Assembly (NCBI GenBank): GCA_028752905.1
Contig: JAQNBH010000003.1
Span: 37,942,472-38,006,471 of the forward strand
Origin: Cladorhizidae sp. MBARI D1340-BT2
Lineage: Eukaryota > Porifera > Demospongiae > Poecilosclerida > Cladorhizidae
Length of the DNA: 64,000 nt
Direction: 5' to 3'
The notes below the pieces were generated by a model that was not told the origin of the DNA, did not search any database, and saw nothing but the letters and a program-made list of their open reading frames with translations. Below are positions 44,301-58,900 of this stretch, one piece after another; the stretch's first letter is position 1, and each line of letters opens with the position of its first letter. The position numbers and the translations under genes were made by a program.

Positions 44301-44420
44301 ATTAGCATGGTTATACACCTAGCATGGTTATATACCTAGCATAGTTATACACCTAGCATGGTTATACACCGAGCATGGTTATATACCTAGCATGGTTATA
44401 TATCTAGCATGGTTATACAA
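40200..44420. repeat. 4,312-bp HOR, copy 1
   Basis: Markers here recur 4,312 bp downstream: AAGGTC 40,233 to 44,545, CACGCTTA 40,727 to 45,039, CATCGTT 41,117 to 45,429, CATCAT 42,766 to 47,078, ATAATT 42,826 to 47,138, TGGAATAG 43,925 to 48,237 and GGTTGATT 44,203 to 48,515. TTGTAC 41,291 to 45,620 is 4,329, one monomer more. The extra monomer is cancelled later because copy 2 lacks one CAAGG monomer (present here near 42,732). Its left part also belongs to the 2.5-kb series, so the two duplications overlap. Confidence 0.85.
44203..44223. repeat. 21-bp monomer (+4), GGTTGATT type
   Basis: The monomer reads GGTTGATTATATACC before TAGCAT, with 4 extra bases. It is found three times, at 44,203, 48,515 and 52,622, at steps of 4,312 and 4,107 bp. 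It follows a GATTATATACC monomer each time and looks like a partial duplication of that neighbour. Confidence 0.9.
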
Positions 44421-44499
44421 TTAGCATGGTTATACACCTAGCATGGTTATATACCTAGCATGGTTATATACCTAGCATGGTTATATACCTAGCATGGTT

Positions 44500-47400
44500 A
44501 TACACCTAGCATGGTTATATACCTAGCATGGTTATATACCTAGCAAGGTCATACACCTAGCATGGTTATATACTTAGCATGGTTATATACCTAGCATGGT
44601 TATATACCTAGCATGGTTATATACCTAGCATAGTTATACACCTAGCATGGTTATACAATTAGCATGGTTATACACCTAGCATGGTTATATACCTAGCATA
44701 GTTATACACCTAGTATGGTTATACACCTAGCATGGTTATATACCTAGCATGGTTATATACCTAGCATTGTTATATACCTAGCATGATTATATACCTAGCA
44801 TAGTTATACACCTAGCATGGTTATACAATTAGCATGGTTATACACCTAGCATGGTTATATACCTAGCATGGTTATATACCTAGCATGGTTATATACCTAG
44901 CATAGTTATACACCTAGCATGGTTATACACCTAGCATGGTTATACACCTAGCATGGTTATATACTTAGCATGGTTATATACCTAGCATGGTTATATACCT
45001 AGCATGGTTATATACCTAGCATAGTTATACACCTAGCACGCTTATACAATTAGCATGGTTATACACCTAGCATGGTTATATACCTAGCATAGTTATACAC
45101 TTAGCATGGTTATACACCTATCATGGTTATATACCTAGCATGGTTATATACCTAGCATGGTTATATACCTAGCATGGTTATATACCTAGCATAGTTATAC
45201 ACCTAGCATGGTTATACAATTAGCATGGTTATACACCTAGCATGGTTATATACCTAGCATAGTTATACACCTAGCATGGTTATACACCGAGCATGGTTAT
45301 ATACCTAGCATGGTTATATACCTAGCATAGTTATACACCTAGCATGGTTATACACCTAGCATGGTTATATACCTAGCATGGTTATATACCTAGCATGGTT
45401 ATATACCTAGCATGGTTATACACCTAGCATCGTTATATACCTAGCATGGTTATATACCTAGCATGGTTATATACCTAGCATGGTTATATACCTAGCATAG
45501 TTATACACCTAGCATGGTTATACAATTAGCATGGTTATACACCTAGCATGGTTATATACCTAGCATAGTTATACACCTAGCATGGTTATACACCTAGCAT
45601 GGTTATACACCTAGCATGGTTGTACACCTAGCAAGGTTATACACCTAGCATGGTTATACACCTAGCATGGTTATATACCTAGCATAGTTATACACCTAGT
45701 ATGGTTATACACCTAGCATGGTTATATACCTAGCATGGTTATATACCTAGCATGGTTATATACCTAGCATGATTATATACCTAGCATAGTTATACACCTA
45801 GCATGGTTATACAATTAGCATGGTTATACACCTAGTATTGTTATATACCTAGCATGGTTATATACCTAGCATGGTTATATACCTAGCATAGTTATACACC
45901 TAGCATGGTTATACACCTAGCATGGTTATACACCTAGCATGGTTATATACATAGCATGGTTATATACCTAGCATGGTTATATACCTAGCATGGTTATATA
46001 CCTAGCATAGTTATACACCTAGCATGCTTATACAATTAGCATGGTTATACACCTAGCATGGTTATATACCTAGCATAGTTATACACTTAGCATGGTTATA
46101 CACCTATCATGGTTATATACCTAGCATGGTTATATACCTAGCATGGTTATATACCTAGCATGGTTATATACCTAGCATAGTTATACACCTAGCATGGTTA
46201 TACACCGAGCATGGTTATATACCTAGCATAGTTATATACCTAGCATGGTTATATACCTAGCATGGTTATACACCTAGCATGGTTATATACCTAGTATGGT
46301 TATATACCTAGCATGGTTATATACCTAGCATGGTTATATATCTGGCATAGTTATACACCTAGCATGGTTATACAATTAGCATGGTTATACACCTAGCATG
46401 GTTATATACCTAGCATGGTTATATACCTAGCATGGTTATATACCTAGCATGGTTATACACCTAGCATGGTTATATACCTAGCATGGTTATACACCTAGCA
46501 TGGTTATATACCTAGCATGGTTATATACCTAGCATATTTATACACCTAGCATGGTTATACAATTAACATGGTTATACACCTAGCATGATTATATACCTAG
46601 CATGGTTATATACCTAGCATGGTTATATACCTAGCATGGTTATATACCTAGCATAGTTATACACCTAGCATGGTTATACAATTAGCATGGTTATACACCT
46701 AGCATGGTTATATACCTAGCATAGTTATACACCTAGCATGGTTATACACCGAGCATGGTTATATACCTAGCATGGTTATATATCTAGCATGGTTATATAC
46801 CTAGCATGGTTATATATCTGGCATAGTTATACACCTAGCATGGTTATACAATTAGCATGGTTATACACCTTGCATGGTTATATACCTAGCATGGTTATAT
46901 ACCTAGCATGGTCATATACCTAGCATGGTTATACACCTAGCATGGTTATACAATTAGCATGGTTATACACCTAGCATGTTTATATACCTAGCATAGTTAT
47001 ACACCTAGCATGGTTATACACCTAGCATGGTTATATACCTAGCATGGTTATACACCTAGCATGGTTATATACCTAGCATCATGGTTATACACATAGCATG
47101 GTTATATACCTAGCTTGGTTATACACCTAGCATGGTTATAATTATACCTAGCATGGTTATATACCTAGCGTGGTTATACACCTAGCATGGTTATATACCT
47201 AGCATAGTTATACACCTAGCATGGTTATACACCTAGCATGGTTATATACCTAGCATGGTTATATACTTAGCATGGTTATATACCTAGCATGGTTATATAC
47301 CTAGCATGGTTATATACCTAGCATTGTTATACACCTAGCATGGTTATATACCTAGCATGGTTATATACCTAGCAAGGTCATACACCTAGCATGGTTATAT

Positions 47401-48730
47401 ACTTAGCATGGTTATATACCTAGCATGGTTATATACCTAGCATGGTTATATACCTAGCATAGTTATACACCTAGCATGGTTATACAATTAGCATGGTTAT
47501 ACACCTAGCATGGTTATATACCTAGCATAGTTATACACCTAGTATGGTTATACACCTAGCATGGTTATATACCTAGCATGGTTATATACCTAGCATGGTT
47601 ATATACCTAGCATGATTATATACCTAGCATAGTTATACACCTAGCATGGTTATACAATTAGCATGGTTATACACCTAGCATGGTTATATACCTAGCATGG
47701 TTATATACCTAGCATAGTTATACACCTAGCATGGTTATACACCTAGCATGGTTATACACCTAGCATGGTTATATACATAGCATGGTTATATACCTAGCAT
47801 GGTTATATACCTAGCATGGTTATATACCTAACATAGTTATACACCTAGCATGCTTATACAATTAGCATGGTTATACAACTAGCATGGTTATATACCTAGC
47901 ACAGTTATACACTTAGCATGGTTATACACCTATCATGGTTATATACCTAGCATGGTTATATACCTAGCATGGTTATATACCTAGCATGGTTATATACCTA
48001 GCATAGTTATACACCTAGCATGGTTATACAATTAGCATGGTTATACACCTAGCATGGTTATATACCTAGCATAGTTATACACCTAGCATGGTTATACACC
48101 GAGCATGGTTATATACCTAGCATGGTTATATACCTAGCATGGTTATATACCTAGCATGGTTATACACCTAGCATGGTTATATACCTAGTATGGTTATATA
48201 CCTAGCATGGTTATATACCTAGCATGGTTATATATCTGGAATAGTTATACACCTAGCATAGTTATACACCTAGCATGGTTATACAATTAGCATGGTTATA
48301 CACCTAGCATGGTTATATACCTAGCATGGTTATATACCTAGCATGGTTATATACCTAGCATGGTTATACACCTAGCATGGTTATATACCTAGCATGGTTA
48401 TACACCTAGCATGGTTATATACCTAGCATGGTTATATACCTAGCATATTTATACACCTAGCATGGTTATACAATTAACATGGTTATACACCTAGCATGAT
48501 TATATACCTAGCATGGTTGATTATATACCTAGCATGGTTATATACCTAGCATGGTTATATACCTAGCATGGTTATATACCTAGCATAGTTATACACCTAG
48601 CATGGTTATACAATTAGCATGGTTATACACCTAGCATGGTTATATACCTAGCATAGTTATACACCTAGCATGGTTATACACCGAGCATGGTTATATACCT
48701 AGCATGGTTATATATCTAGCATGGTTATAT
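44500..48730. repeat. 4,312-bp HOR, copy 2
   Basis: This is the second copy of the 40.2-44.4 kb unit. The match to copy 1 ends near 48,730, where copy 2 continues with TATATCTAGCATAG while copy 1 goes to TACAATTAG. Its right end, from about 47,690, is also the start of the next duplication (4,107 bp). Confidence 0.84.
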
Positions 48731-51097
48731 ACCTAGCATGGTTATATATCTAGCATAGTTATACACCTAGCATGGTTATACAATTAGCATGGTTATACAC
48801 CTAGCATGGTTATATACCTAGCATGGTTATATACCTAGCATGGTTATATACCTAGCATGGTTATACACCTAGCATGGTTATATACCTAGCATGGTTATAT
48901 ACCTAGCATGGTTATATACCTAGCATGGTTATATACCTAGCATATTTATACACCTAGCATGGTTATACAATTAACATGGTTATACACCTAACATGGTTAT
49001 ATACCTAGCATAGCTATACACCTAGCATGGTTATACACCTAGCATGGTTATATACCTAGCATGGTTATATACCTAGCATGGTTATATACCTAGCATGGTT
49101 ATATACCTAGCATGGTTATACACCTAGCATGGTTATATACCTAGCATGGTTATATACCTAGCATAGTTATACACCTAGCATGGTTATATACCTAGCTTGG
49201 TTATACACCTAGCATGGTTATAATTATACCTAGCATGGTTATATACCTAGCGTGGTTATACACCTAGCATGGTTATATACCTAGCATAGTTATACACCTA
49301 GCATGGTTATACACCTAGCATGGTTATATACCTAGCATGGTTATATTCTTAGCATGGTTATATACCTTGCATGGTTATATACCTAGCATGGTTATATACC
49401 TAGCATGGTTATACACCTAGCATGGTTATATACCTAGCATGGTTATATACCTAGCAAGGTCATACACCTAGCATGGTTATATACTTAGCATGGTTATATA
49501 CCTAGCATGGTTATATACCTAGCATGGTTATATACCTAGCATAGTTATACACCTAGCATGGTTATACAATTAGCTACCTAGCATAGTTATACACCTAGTA
49601 TGGTTATACACCTAGCATGGTTATATACCTAGCATGGTTATATACCTAGCATGGTTATATACCTAGCATGATTATATACCTAGCATAGTTATACACCTAG
49701 CATGGTTATACAATTAGCATGGTTATACGCCTAGCATGGTTATATACCTAGCATGGTTATATACCTAGCATGGTTATATACCTAGCATGGTTATACACCT
49801 AGCATGGTTATACACCTAGCATGGTTATACACCTAGCATGGTTATATACATAGCATGGTTATATACCTAGCATGGTTATATACCTAGCATGGTTATATAC
49901 CTAGCATAGTTATACACCTAGCATGCTTATACAATTAGCATGGTTATACACCTAGCATGGTTATATACCTAGCATAGTTATACACTTAGCATGGTTATAC
50001 ACCTATCATGGTTATATACCTAGCATGGTTATATACCTAGCATGGTTATATACCTAGCATGGTTATATACCTAGCATAGTTATACACCTAGCATGGTTAT
50101 ACAATTAGCATGGTTATACACCTAGCATGGTTATATACCTAGCATAGTTATACACCTAGCATGGTTATACACCGAGCATGGTTATATACCTAGCATGGTT
50201 ATATACCTAGCATGGTTATATACCTAGCATGGTTATATATCTAGCATGGTTATATACCTAGCATGGTTATATATCTGGCATAGTTATACACCTAGCATGG
50301 TTATACAATTAGCATGGTTATACACCTAGCATGGTTATATACCTAGCATGGTTATATACCTAGCATGGTTATATACCTAGCATGGTTATACACCTAGCAT
50401 GGTTATATACCTAGCATGGTTATATACCTTGCATGGTTATATACATAGCATGGTTATATACCTAGCATATTTATACACCTAGCATGGTTATACAATTAAC
50501 ATGGTTATACACCTAACATGGTTATATACCTAGCATAGCTATACACCTAGCATGGTTATACACCTAGCATGGTTATATACCTAGCATGGTTATATACCTA
50601 GCATGGTTATATACCAAGCATGGTTATATACCTAGCATGGTTATACACCTAGCATGGTTATATACCTAGCATGGTTATATACCTAGCATAGTTATACACC
50701 TAGCATGGTTATATACCTAGCATAGTTATACACCTAGCATGGTTATACAATTAGCATGGTTATACACCTAGCATGGTTATATACCTAGCATGGTTATATA
50801 CCTAGCATAGTTATACACCTAGCATGGTTATACACCTAGCATGGTTATATACCTAGCATGGTTATATACCTAGCATGGTTATATACCTAGCATGGTTATA
50901 TACCTAGCATGGTTATATACCTAGCATGGTTATACACCTAGCATGGTTATACAATTAGCATGGTTATACACCTAGCATGGTTATATACCGAGCATGGTTA
51001 TATACCTAGCATAGTTATACACCTAGCATGGTTATACACCTAGCATGGTTATACACCTAGCATGGTTATATACCTAGCATGGTTATATACCTAGCAT

Positions 51098-51119
51098 GGA
51101 TTGGTTATATACCTAGCAT
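51098..51119. repeat. 22-bp monomer (+5), GGATTGG type
   Basis: Five bases (GGATT) precede an otherwise normal T monomer. It is seen only here and 4,107 bp downstream (55,205), so it arose shortly before that duplication or was lost elsewhere. Confidence 0.88.
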
Positions 51120-51425
51120 GGTTATATACCTAGCATAGTTATACACCTAGCATGCTTATACAATTAGCATGGTTATACACCTAGCATGGTTATATACCTA
51201 GCATAGTTATACACTTAGCATGGTTATACACCTATCATGGTTATATACCTAGCATGGTTATATACCTAGAATGGTTATATACCTAGCATGGTTATATACC
51301 TAGCATAGTTATACACCTAGCATGGTTATACAATTAGCATGGTTATACACCTAGCATGGTTATATACCTAGCATAGTTATACACCTAGCATGGTTATACA
51401 CCGAGCATGGTTATATACCTAGCAT

Positions 51426-51448
51426 GGTTATATACCTACATGTAGCAT
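51426..51448. repeat. 23-bp monomer (+6), TACATGTA type
   Basis: Six extra bases turn CCTAGCAT into CCTACATGTAGCAT and make the 8-bp palindrome TACATGTA (51,437-51,444). It is seen only here and at 55,544-55,551, 4,107 bp away. Confidence 0.88.
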
Positions 51449-51795
51449 GGTTATATACCTAGCATGGTTATACACCTAGCATGGTTATATACCTAGTATG
51501 GTTATATACCTAGCATGGTTATATACCTAGCATGGTTATATATCTGGCATAGTTATACACCTAGCATGGTTATACAATTAGCATGGTTATACACCTAGCA
51601 TGGTTATATACCTAGCATGGTTATATACCTAGCATGGTTATATACCTAGCATGGTTATACACCTAGCATGGTTATATACCTAGCATGGTTATATACCTAG
51701 CATGGTTATATACCTAGCATGGTTATATACCTAGCATATTTATACACCTAGCATGGTTATACAATTAACATGGTTATACACCTAACATGGTTATA

Positions 51796-54700
51796 TACCT
51801 AGCATGGTTATATACCTAGCATAGTTATACACCTAGCATGGTTATACACCTAGCATGGTTATACACCTAGCATGGTTATATACATAGCATGGTTATATAC
51901 CTAGCATGGTTATATACCTAGCATGGTTATATACCTAACATAGTTATACACCTAGCATGCTTATACAATTAGCATGGTTATACAACTAGCATGGTTATAT
52001 ACCTAGCACAGTTATACACTTAGCATGGTTATACACCTATCATGGTTATATACCTAGCATGGTTATATACCTAGCATGGTTATATACCTAGCATGGTTAT
52101 ATACCTAGCATAGTTATACACCTAGCATGGTTATACAATTAGCATGGTTATACACCTAGCATGGTTATATACCTAGCATAGTTATACACCTAGCATGGTT
52201 ATACACCGAGCATGGTTATATACCTAGCATGGTTATATACCTAGCATGGTTATATACCTAGCATGGTTATACACCTAGCATGGTTATATACCTAGTATGG
52301 TTATATACCTAGCATGGTTATATACCTAGCATGGTTATATATCTGGAATAGTTATACACCTAGCATAGTTATACACCTAGCATGGTTATACAATTAGCAT
52401 GGTTATACACCTAGCATGGTTATATACCTAGCATGGTTATATACCTAGCATGGTTATATACCTAGCATGGTTATACACCTAGCATGGTTATATACCTAGC
52501 ATGGTTATACACCTAGCATGGTTATATACCTAGCATGGTTATATACCTAGCATATTTATACACCTAGCATGGTTATACAATTAACATGGTTATACACCTA
52601 GCATGATTATATACCTAGCATGGTTGATTATATACCTAGCATGGTTATATACCTAGCATGGTTATATACCTAGCATGGTTATATACCTAGCATAGTTATA
52701 CACCTAGCATGGTTATACAATTAGCATGGTTATACACCTAGCATGGTTATATACCTAGCATAGTTATACACCTAGCATGGTTATACACCGAGCATGGTTA
52801 TATACCTAGCATGGTTATATATCTAGCATGGTTATATACCTAGCATGGTTATATATCTAGCATAGTTATACACCTAGCATGGTTATACAATTAGCATGGT
52901 TATACACCTAGCATGGTTATATACCTAGCATGGTTATATACCTAGCATGGTTATATACCTAGCATGGTTATACACCTAGCATGGTTATATACCTAGCATG
53001 GTTATATACCTAGCATGGTTATATACCTAGCATGGTTATATACCTAGCATATTTATACACCTAGCATGGTTATACAATTAACATGGTTATACACCTAACA
53101 TGGTTATATACCTAGCATAGCTATACACCTAGCATGGTTATACACCTAGCATGGTTATATACCTAGCATGGTTATATACCTAGCATGGTTATATACCTAG
53201 CATGGTTATATACCTAGCATGGTTATACACCTAGCATGGTTATATACCTAGCATGGTTATATACCTAGCATAGTTATACACCTAGCATGGTTATATACCT
53301 AGCTTGGTTATACACCTAGCATGGTTATAATTATACCTAGCATGGTTATATACCTAGCGTGGTTATACACCTAGCATGGTTATATACCTAGCATAGTTAT
53401 ACACCTAGCATGGTTATACACCTAGCATGGTTATATACCTAGCATGGTTATATTCTTAGCATGGTTATATACCTTGCATGGTTATATACCTAGCATGGTT
53501 ATATACCTAGCATGGTTATACACCTAGCATGGTTATATACCTAGCATGGTTATATACCTAGCAAGGTCATACACCTAGCATGGTTATATACTTAGCATGG
53601 TTATATACCTAGCATGGTTATATACCTAGCATGGTTATATACCTAGCATAGTTATACACCTAGCATGGTTATACAATTAGCTACCTAGCATAGTTATACA
53701 CCTAGTATGGTTATACACCTAGCATGGTTATATACCTAGCATGGTTATATACCTAGCATGGTTATATACCTAGCATGATTATATACCTAGCATAGTTATA
53801 CACCTAGCATGGTTATACAATTAGCATGGTTATACGCCTAGCATGGTTATATACCTAGCATGGTTATATACCTAGCATGGTTATATACCTAGCATGGTTA
53901 TACACCTAGCATGGTTATACACCTAGCATGGTTATACACCTAGCATGGTTATATACATAGCATGGTTATATACCTAGCATGGTTATATACCTAGCATGGT
54001 TATATACCTAGCATAGTTATACACCTAGCATGCTTATACAATTAGCATGGTTATACACCTAGCATGGTTATATACCTAGCATAGTTATACACTTAGCATG
54101 GTTATACACCTATCATGGTTATATACCTAGCATGGTTATATACCTAGCATGGTTATATACCTAGCATGGTTATATACCTAGCATAGTTATACACCTAGCA
54201 TGGTTATACAATTAGCATGGTTATACACCTAGCATGGTTATATACCTAGCATAGTTATACACCTAGCATGGTTATACACCGAGCATGGTTATATACCTAG
54301 CATGGTTATATACCTAGCATGGTTATATACCTAGCATGGTTATATATCTAGCATGGTTATATACCTAGCATGGTTATATATCTGGCATAGTTATACACCT
54401 AGCATGGTTATACAATTAGCATGGTTATACACCTAGCATGGTTATATACCTAGCATGGTTATATACCTAGCATGGTTATATACCTAGCATGGTTATACAC
54501 CTAGCATGGTTATATACCTAGCATGGTTATATACCTTGCATGGTTATATACATAGCATGGTTATATACCTAGCATATTTATACACCTAGCATGGTTATAC
54601 AATTAACATGGTTATACACCTAACATGGTTATATACCTAGCATAGCTATACACCTAGCATGGTTATACACCTAGCATGGTTATATACCTAGCATGGTTAT

Positions 54701-55900
54701 ATACCTAGCATGGTTATATACCTAGCATGGTTATATACCTAGCATGGTTATACACCTAGCATGGTTATATACCTAGCATGGTTATATACCTAGCATAGTT
54801 ATACACCTAGCATGGTTATATACCTAGCATAGTTATACACCTAGCATGGTTATACAATTAGCATGGTTATACACCTAGCATGGTTATATACCTAGCATGG
54901 TTATATACCTAGCATAGTTATACACCTAGCATGGTTATACACCTAGCATGGTTATATACCTAGCATGGTTATATACCTAGCATGGTTATATACCTAGCAT
55001 GGTTATATACCGAGCATGGTTATATACCTAGCATGGTTATACACCTAGCATGGTTATACAATTAGCATGGTTATACACCTAGCATGGTTATATACCGAGC
55101 ATGGTTATATACCTAGCATAGTTATACACCTAGCATGGTTATACACCTAGCATGGTTATACACCTAGCATGGTTATATACCTAGCATGGTTATATACCTA
55201 GCATGGATTGGTTATATACCTAGCATGGTTATATACCTAGCATAGTTATACACCTAGCATGCTTATACAATTAGCATGGTTATACACCTAGCATGGTTAT
55301 ATACCTAGCATAGTTATACACTTAGCATGGTTATACACCTATCATGGTTATATACCTAGCATGGTTATATACCTAGAATGGTTATATACCTAGCATGGTT
55401 ATATACCTAGCATAGTTATACACCTAGCATGGTTATACAATTAGCATGGTTATACACCTAGCATGGTTATATACCTAGCATAGTTATACACCTAGCATGG
55501 TTATACACCGAGCATGGTTATATACCTAGCATGGTTATATACCTACATGTAGCATGGTTATATACCTAGCATGGTTATACACCTAGCATGGTTATATACC
55601 TAGTATGGTTATATACCTAGCATGGTTATATACCTAGCATGGTTATATATCTGGCATAGTTATACACCTAGCATGGTTATACAATTAGCATGGTTATACA
55701 CCTAGCATGGTTATATACCTAGCATGGTTATATACCTAGCATGGTTATATACCTAGCATGGTTATACACCTAGCATGGTTATATACCTAGCATGGTTATA
55801 TACCTAGCATGGTTATATACCTAGCATGGTTATATACCTAGCATATTTATACACCTAGCATGGTTATACAATTAACATGGTTATACACCTAACATGGTTA
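51796..55900. repeat. 4,107-bp HOR, copy 2
   Basis: This is the second copy of the 47.7-51.8 kb unit and directly follows it. A private change is ATACCGAGC near 55,009, where copy 1 has CCTAGC. From about 55.9 kb the sequence enters the 4,544-bp unit. Confidence 0.87.
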
Positions 55901-55909
55901 TATACCTAG

Positions 55910-58900
55910 CATAGCTATACACCTAGCATGGTTATACACCAAGCATGGTTATATACCTAGCATGGTTATATACCTAGCATGGTTATATACCTAGCATGGT
56001 TATATTCCTAGCATGGTTATACACCTAGCATGGTTATATACCTAGCATGGTTATATACCTAGCATGGTTATATACCTAGCATGGTTATATACCTAGAATG
56101 GTTATACACCTAGCATGGTTATACAATTAGCATGGTTATACACCTAGCATGGTTATATACCTAGCATAGTTATACACCTAGCATGGTTATACACCTACCA
56201 TGGTTATATACCTAGCATGGTTATATACCTAGCATGGTTATATACCTAGCATGGTTATATACCTAGCATAGTTATACACCTAGCATGGTTATACACCTAG
56301 CATGGTTATATACCTAGCATGTTTATACACCTAGCATGGTTATATACCTAGATTGGTTATACACCTAGCATGGTTATAATTATACCTAGCATGGTTATAT
56401 ACCTAGCGTGGTTATACACCTAGCATGGTTATATACCTAGCATGGTTATACACCTAGCATGGTTAAACAATTAGCATGGTTATACACCTAGCATGTTTAT
56501 ATACATAGCATAGTTATACACCTAGTATGGTTATACACCTAGCATGGTTATATACCTAGCATGGTTATATACCTAGCATGGTTATATACCTAGCATGATT
56601 ATATACCTAGCATAGTTATACACCTAGCATGGTTATACAATTAGCATGGTTATACACCTAGCATGGTTATATACCTAGCATGGTTATATACCTAGCATAG
56701 TTATACACCTATCATGGTTATACACCTAGCATGGTTATATACCTAGCATGGTTATATACCTAGCATGGTTATATACCTAGCATGGTTATATACCTAGCAT
56801 GGTTATATACCTAGCATAGTTATACACCTAGCATGGTTATACAATTAGCATGGTTATACACCTAGCATGGTTATATACCTAGCATGGTTATATACCTAGC
56901 ATAGTTGTACACCTAGCATGGTTATACACCTAGCATGGTTATACACCTAGCATGGTTATATACCTAGCATGGTTATATACCTAGCATTAGCATGGTTATA
57001 TACCTAGCATAGTTATACACCTAGCATGCTTATACAATTAGCATGGTTATATACCTAGCATGGTTATATACCTAGCATAGTTATACACTTAGCATGGTTA
57101 TACACCTATCATGGTTATATACCTAGCATGGTTATATACCTAGCATGGTTATATACCTAGCATGGTTATATACCTAGCATAGTTATACACCTAGCATGGT
57201 TATACAATTAGCATGGTTATACACCTAGCATGGTTATATACCTAGCATAGTTATACACCTAGCATGGTTATACACTGAGCATGGTTATATACCTAGCATG
57301 GTTATATACCTAGCATGGTTATACACCTAGCATGGTTATATACCTAGCATGGTTATATACCTAGCATGGTTATATACTTAGCATGGTTATATACCTAGCA
57401 TATTTATACACCTAGCATGGTTATACAATTAACATGGTTATACACCTAACATGGTTATATACCTAGCATAGCTAAACACCTAGCATGGTTATACACCTAG
57501 CATGGTTATATACCTAGCATGGTTATATACCTAGCATGGTTATATACCTAGCATGGTTATATACCTAGCATGGTTATACACCTAGCATGGTTATATACCT
57601 AGCATGGTTATATACCTAGCATAGTTATACACCTAGCATGGTTATATACCTAGCTTGTTTATACACCTAGCATGGTTATAATTATACCTAGCATGGTTAT
57701 ATACCTAGCGTGGTTATACACCTAGCATGGTTATATACCTAGCATAGTTATACACCTAGCATGGTTATACACCTAGCATGGTTATATACCTAGCATGGTT
57801 ATATTCTTAGCATGGTTATATACCTTGCATGGTTATATACCTAGCATGGTTATATACCTAGCATGGTTATACACCTAGCATGGTTATATACCTAGCATGG
57901 TTATATACCTAGCAAGGTCATACACCTAGCATGGTTATATACTTAGCATGGTTATATACCTAGCATGGTTATATACCTAGCATGGTTATATACCTAGCAT
58001 AGTTATACACCTAGCATGGTTATACAATTAGCTACCTAGCATAGTTATACACCTAGTATGGTTATACACCTAGCATGGTTATATACCTAGCATGGTTATA
58101 TACCTAGCATGGTTATATACCTAGAATGATTATATACCTAGCATAGTTATACACCTAGCATGGTTATACAATTAGCATGGTTATACACCTAGCATGGTTA
58201 TATACCTAGCATGGTTATATACCTAGCATGGTTATATACCTAGCATGGTTATACACCTAGCATGGTTATATACCTAGCATGGTTATATACCTAGCATGGT
58301 TATATACCTAGCATGGTTATATACCTAGCATAGTTATACACCTAGCATGGTTATACAATTAGCATGGTTATACACCTAGCATGGTTATATACCTAGCATA
58401 GTTATACACCTAGCATGGTTATACACCGAGCATGGTTATATACCTAGCATGGTTATATATCTAGCATGGTTATATACCTAGCATGGTTATATATCTGGCA
58501 TAGTTATACACCTAGCATGGTTATACAATTAGCATGGTTATACACCTAGCATGGTTATATACCTAGCATGGTTATATACCTAGCATGGTTATATACCTAG
58601 CATGGTTATACACCTAGCATGGTTATATACCTAGCATGGTTATATACCTAGCATGGTTATATACCTAGCATGGTTATATACCTAGCATATTTATACACCT
58701 AGCATGGTTATACAATTAACATGGTTATACACCTAACATGGTTATATACCTAGCATAGCTATACACCTAGCATGGTTATACACCTAGCATGGTTATATAC
58801 CTAGCATGGTTATATACCTAGCATGGTTATATACCTAGCATGGTTATATACCTAGCATGGTTATACACCTAGCATGGTTATATACCTAGCATAGTTATAC

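Larger units (their letters stand above)
47690..51795. repeat. 4,107-bp HOR, copy 1
   Basis: Markers recur 4,107 bp downstream without drift: CACAGTTA 47,900 to 52,007, TGGAATAG 48,237 to 52,344, GGTTGATT 48,515 to 52,622, ATAATT 49,220 to 53,327, GCTACC 49,573 to 53,680, TACGCC 49,726 to 53,833, GGATTGG 51,098 to 55,205 and TACATGTA 51,437 to 55,544. Constant offset over eight markers means no net insertion or deletion between them. A private change here is ACCAAGC near 50,613. Confidence 0.88.

Noticed and set aside
51437..51444. TACATGTA palindrome as a regulatory site
   Set aside because: It arises from a 6-bp insertion in one monomer, present only in the two copies of the 4,107-bp HOR, and has no gene nearby.
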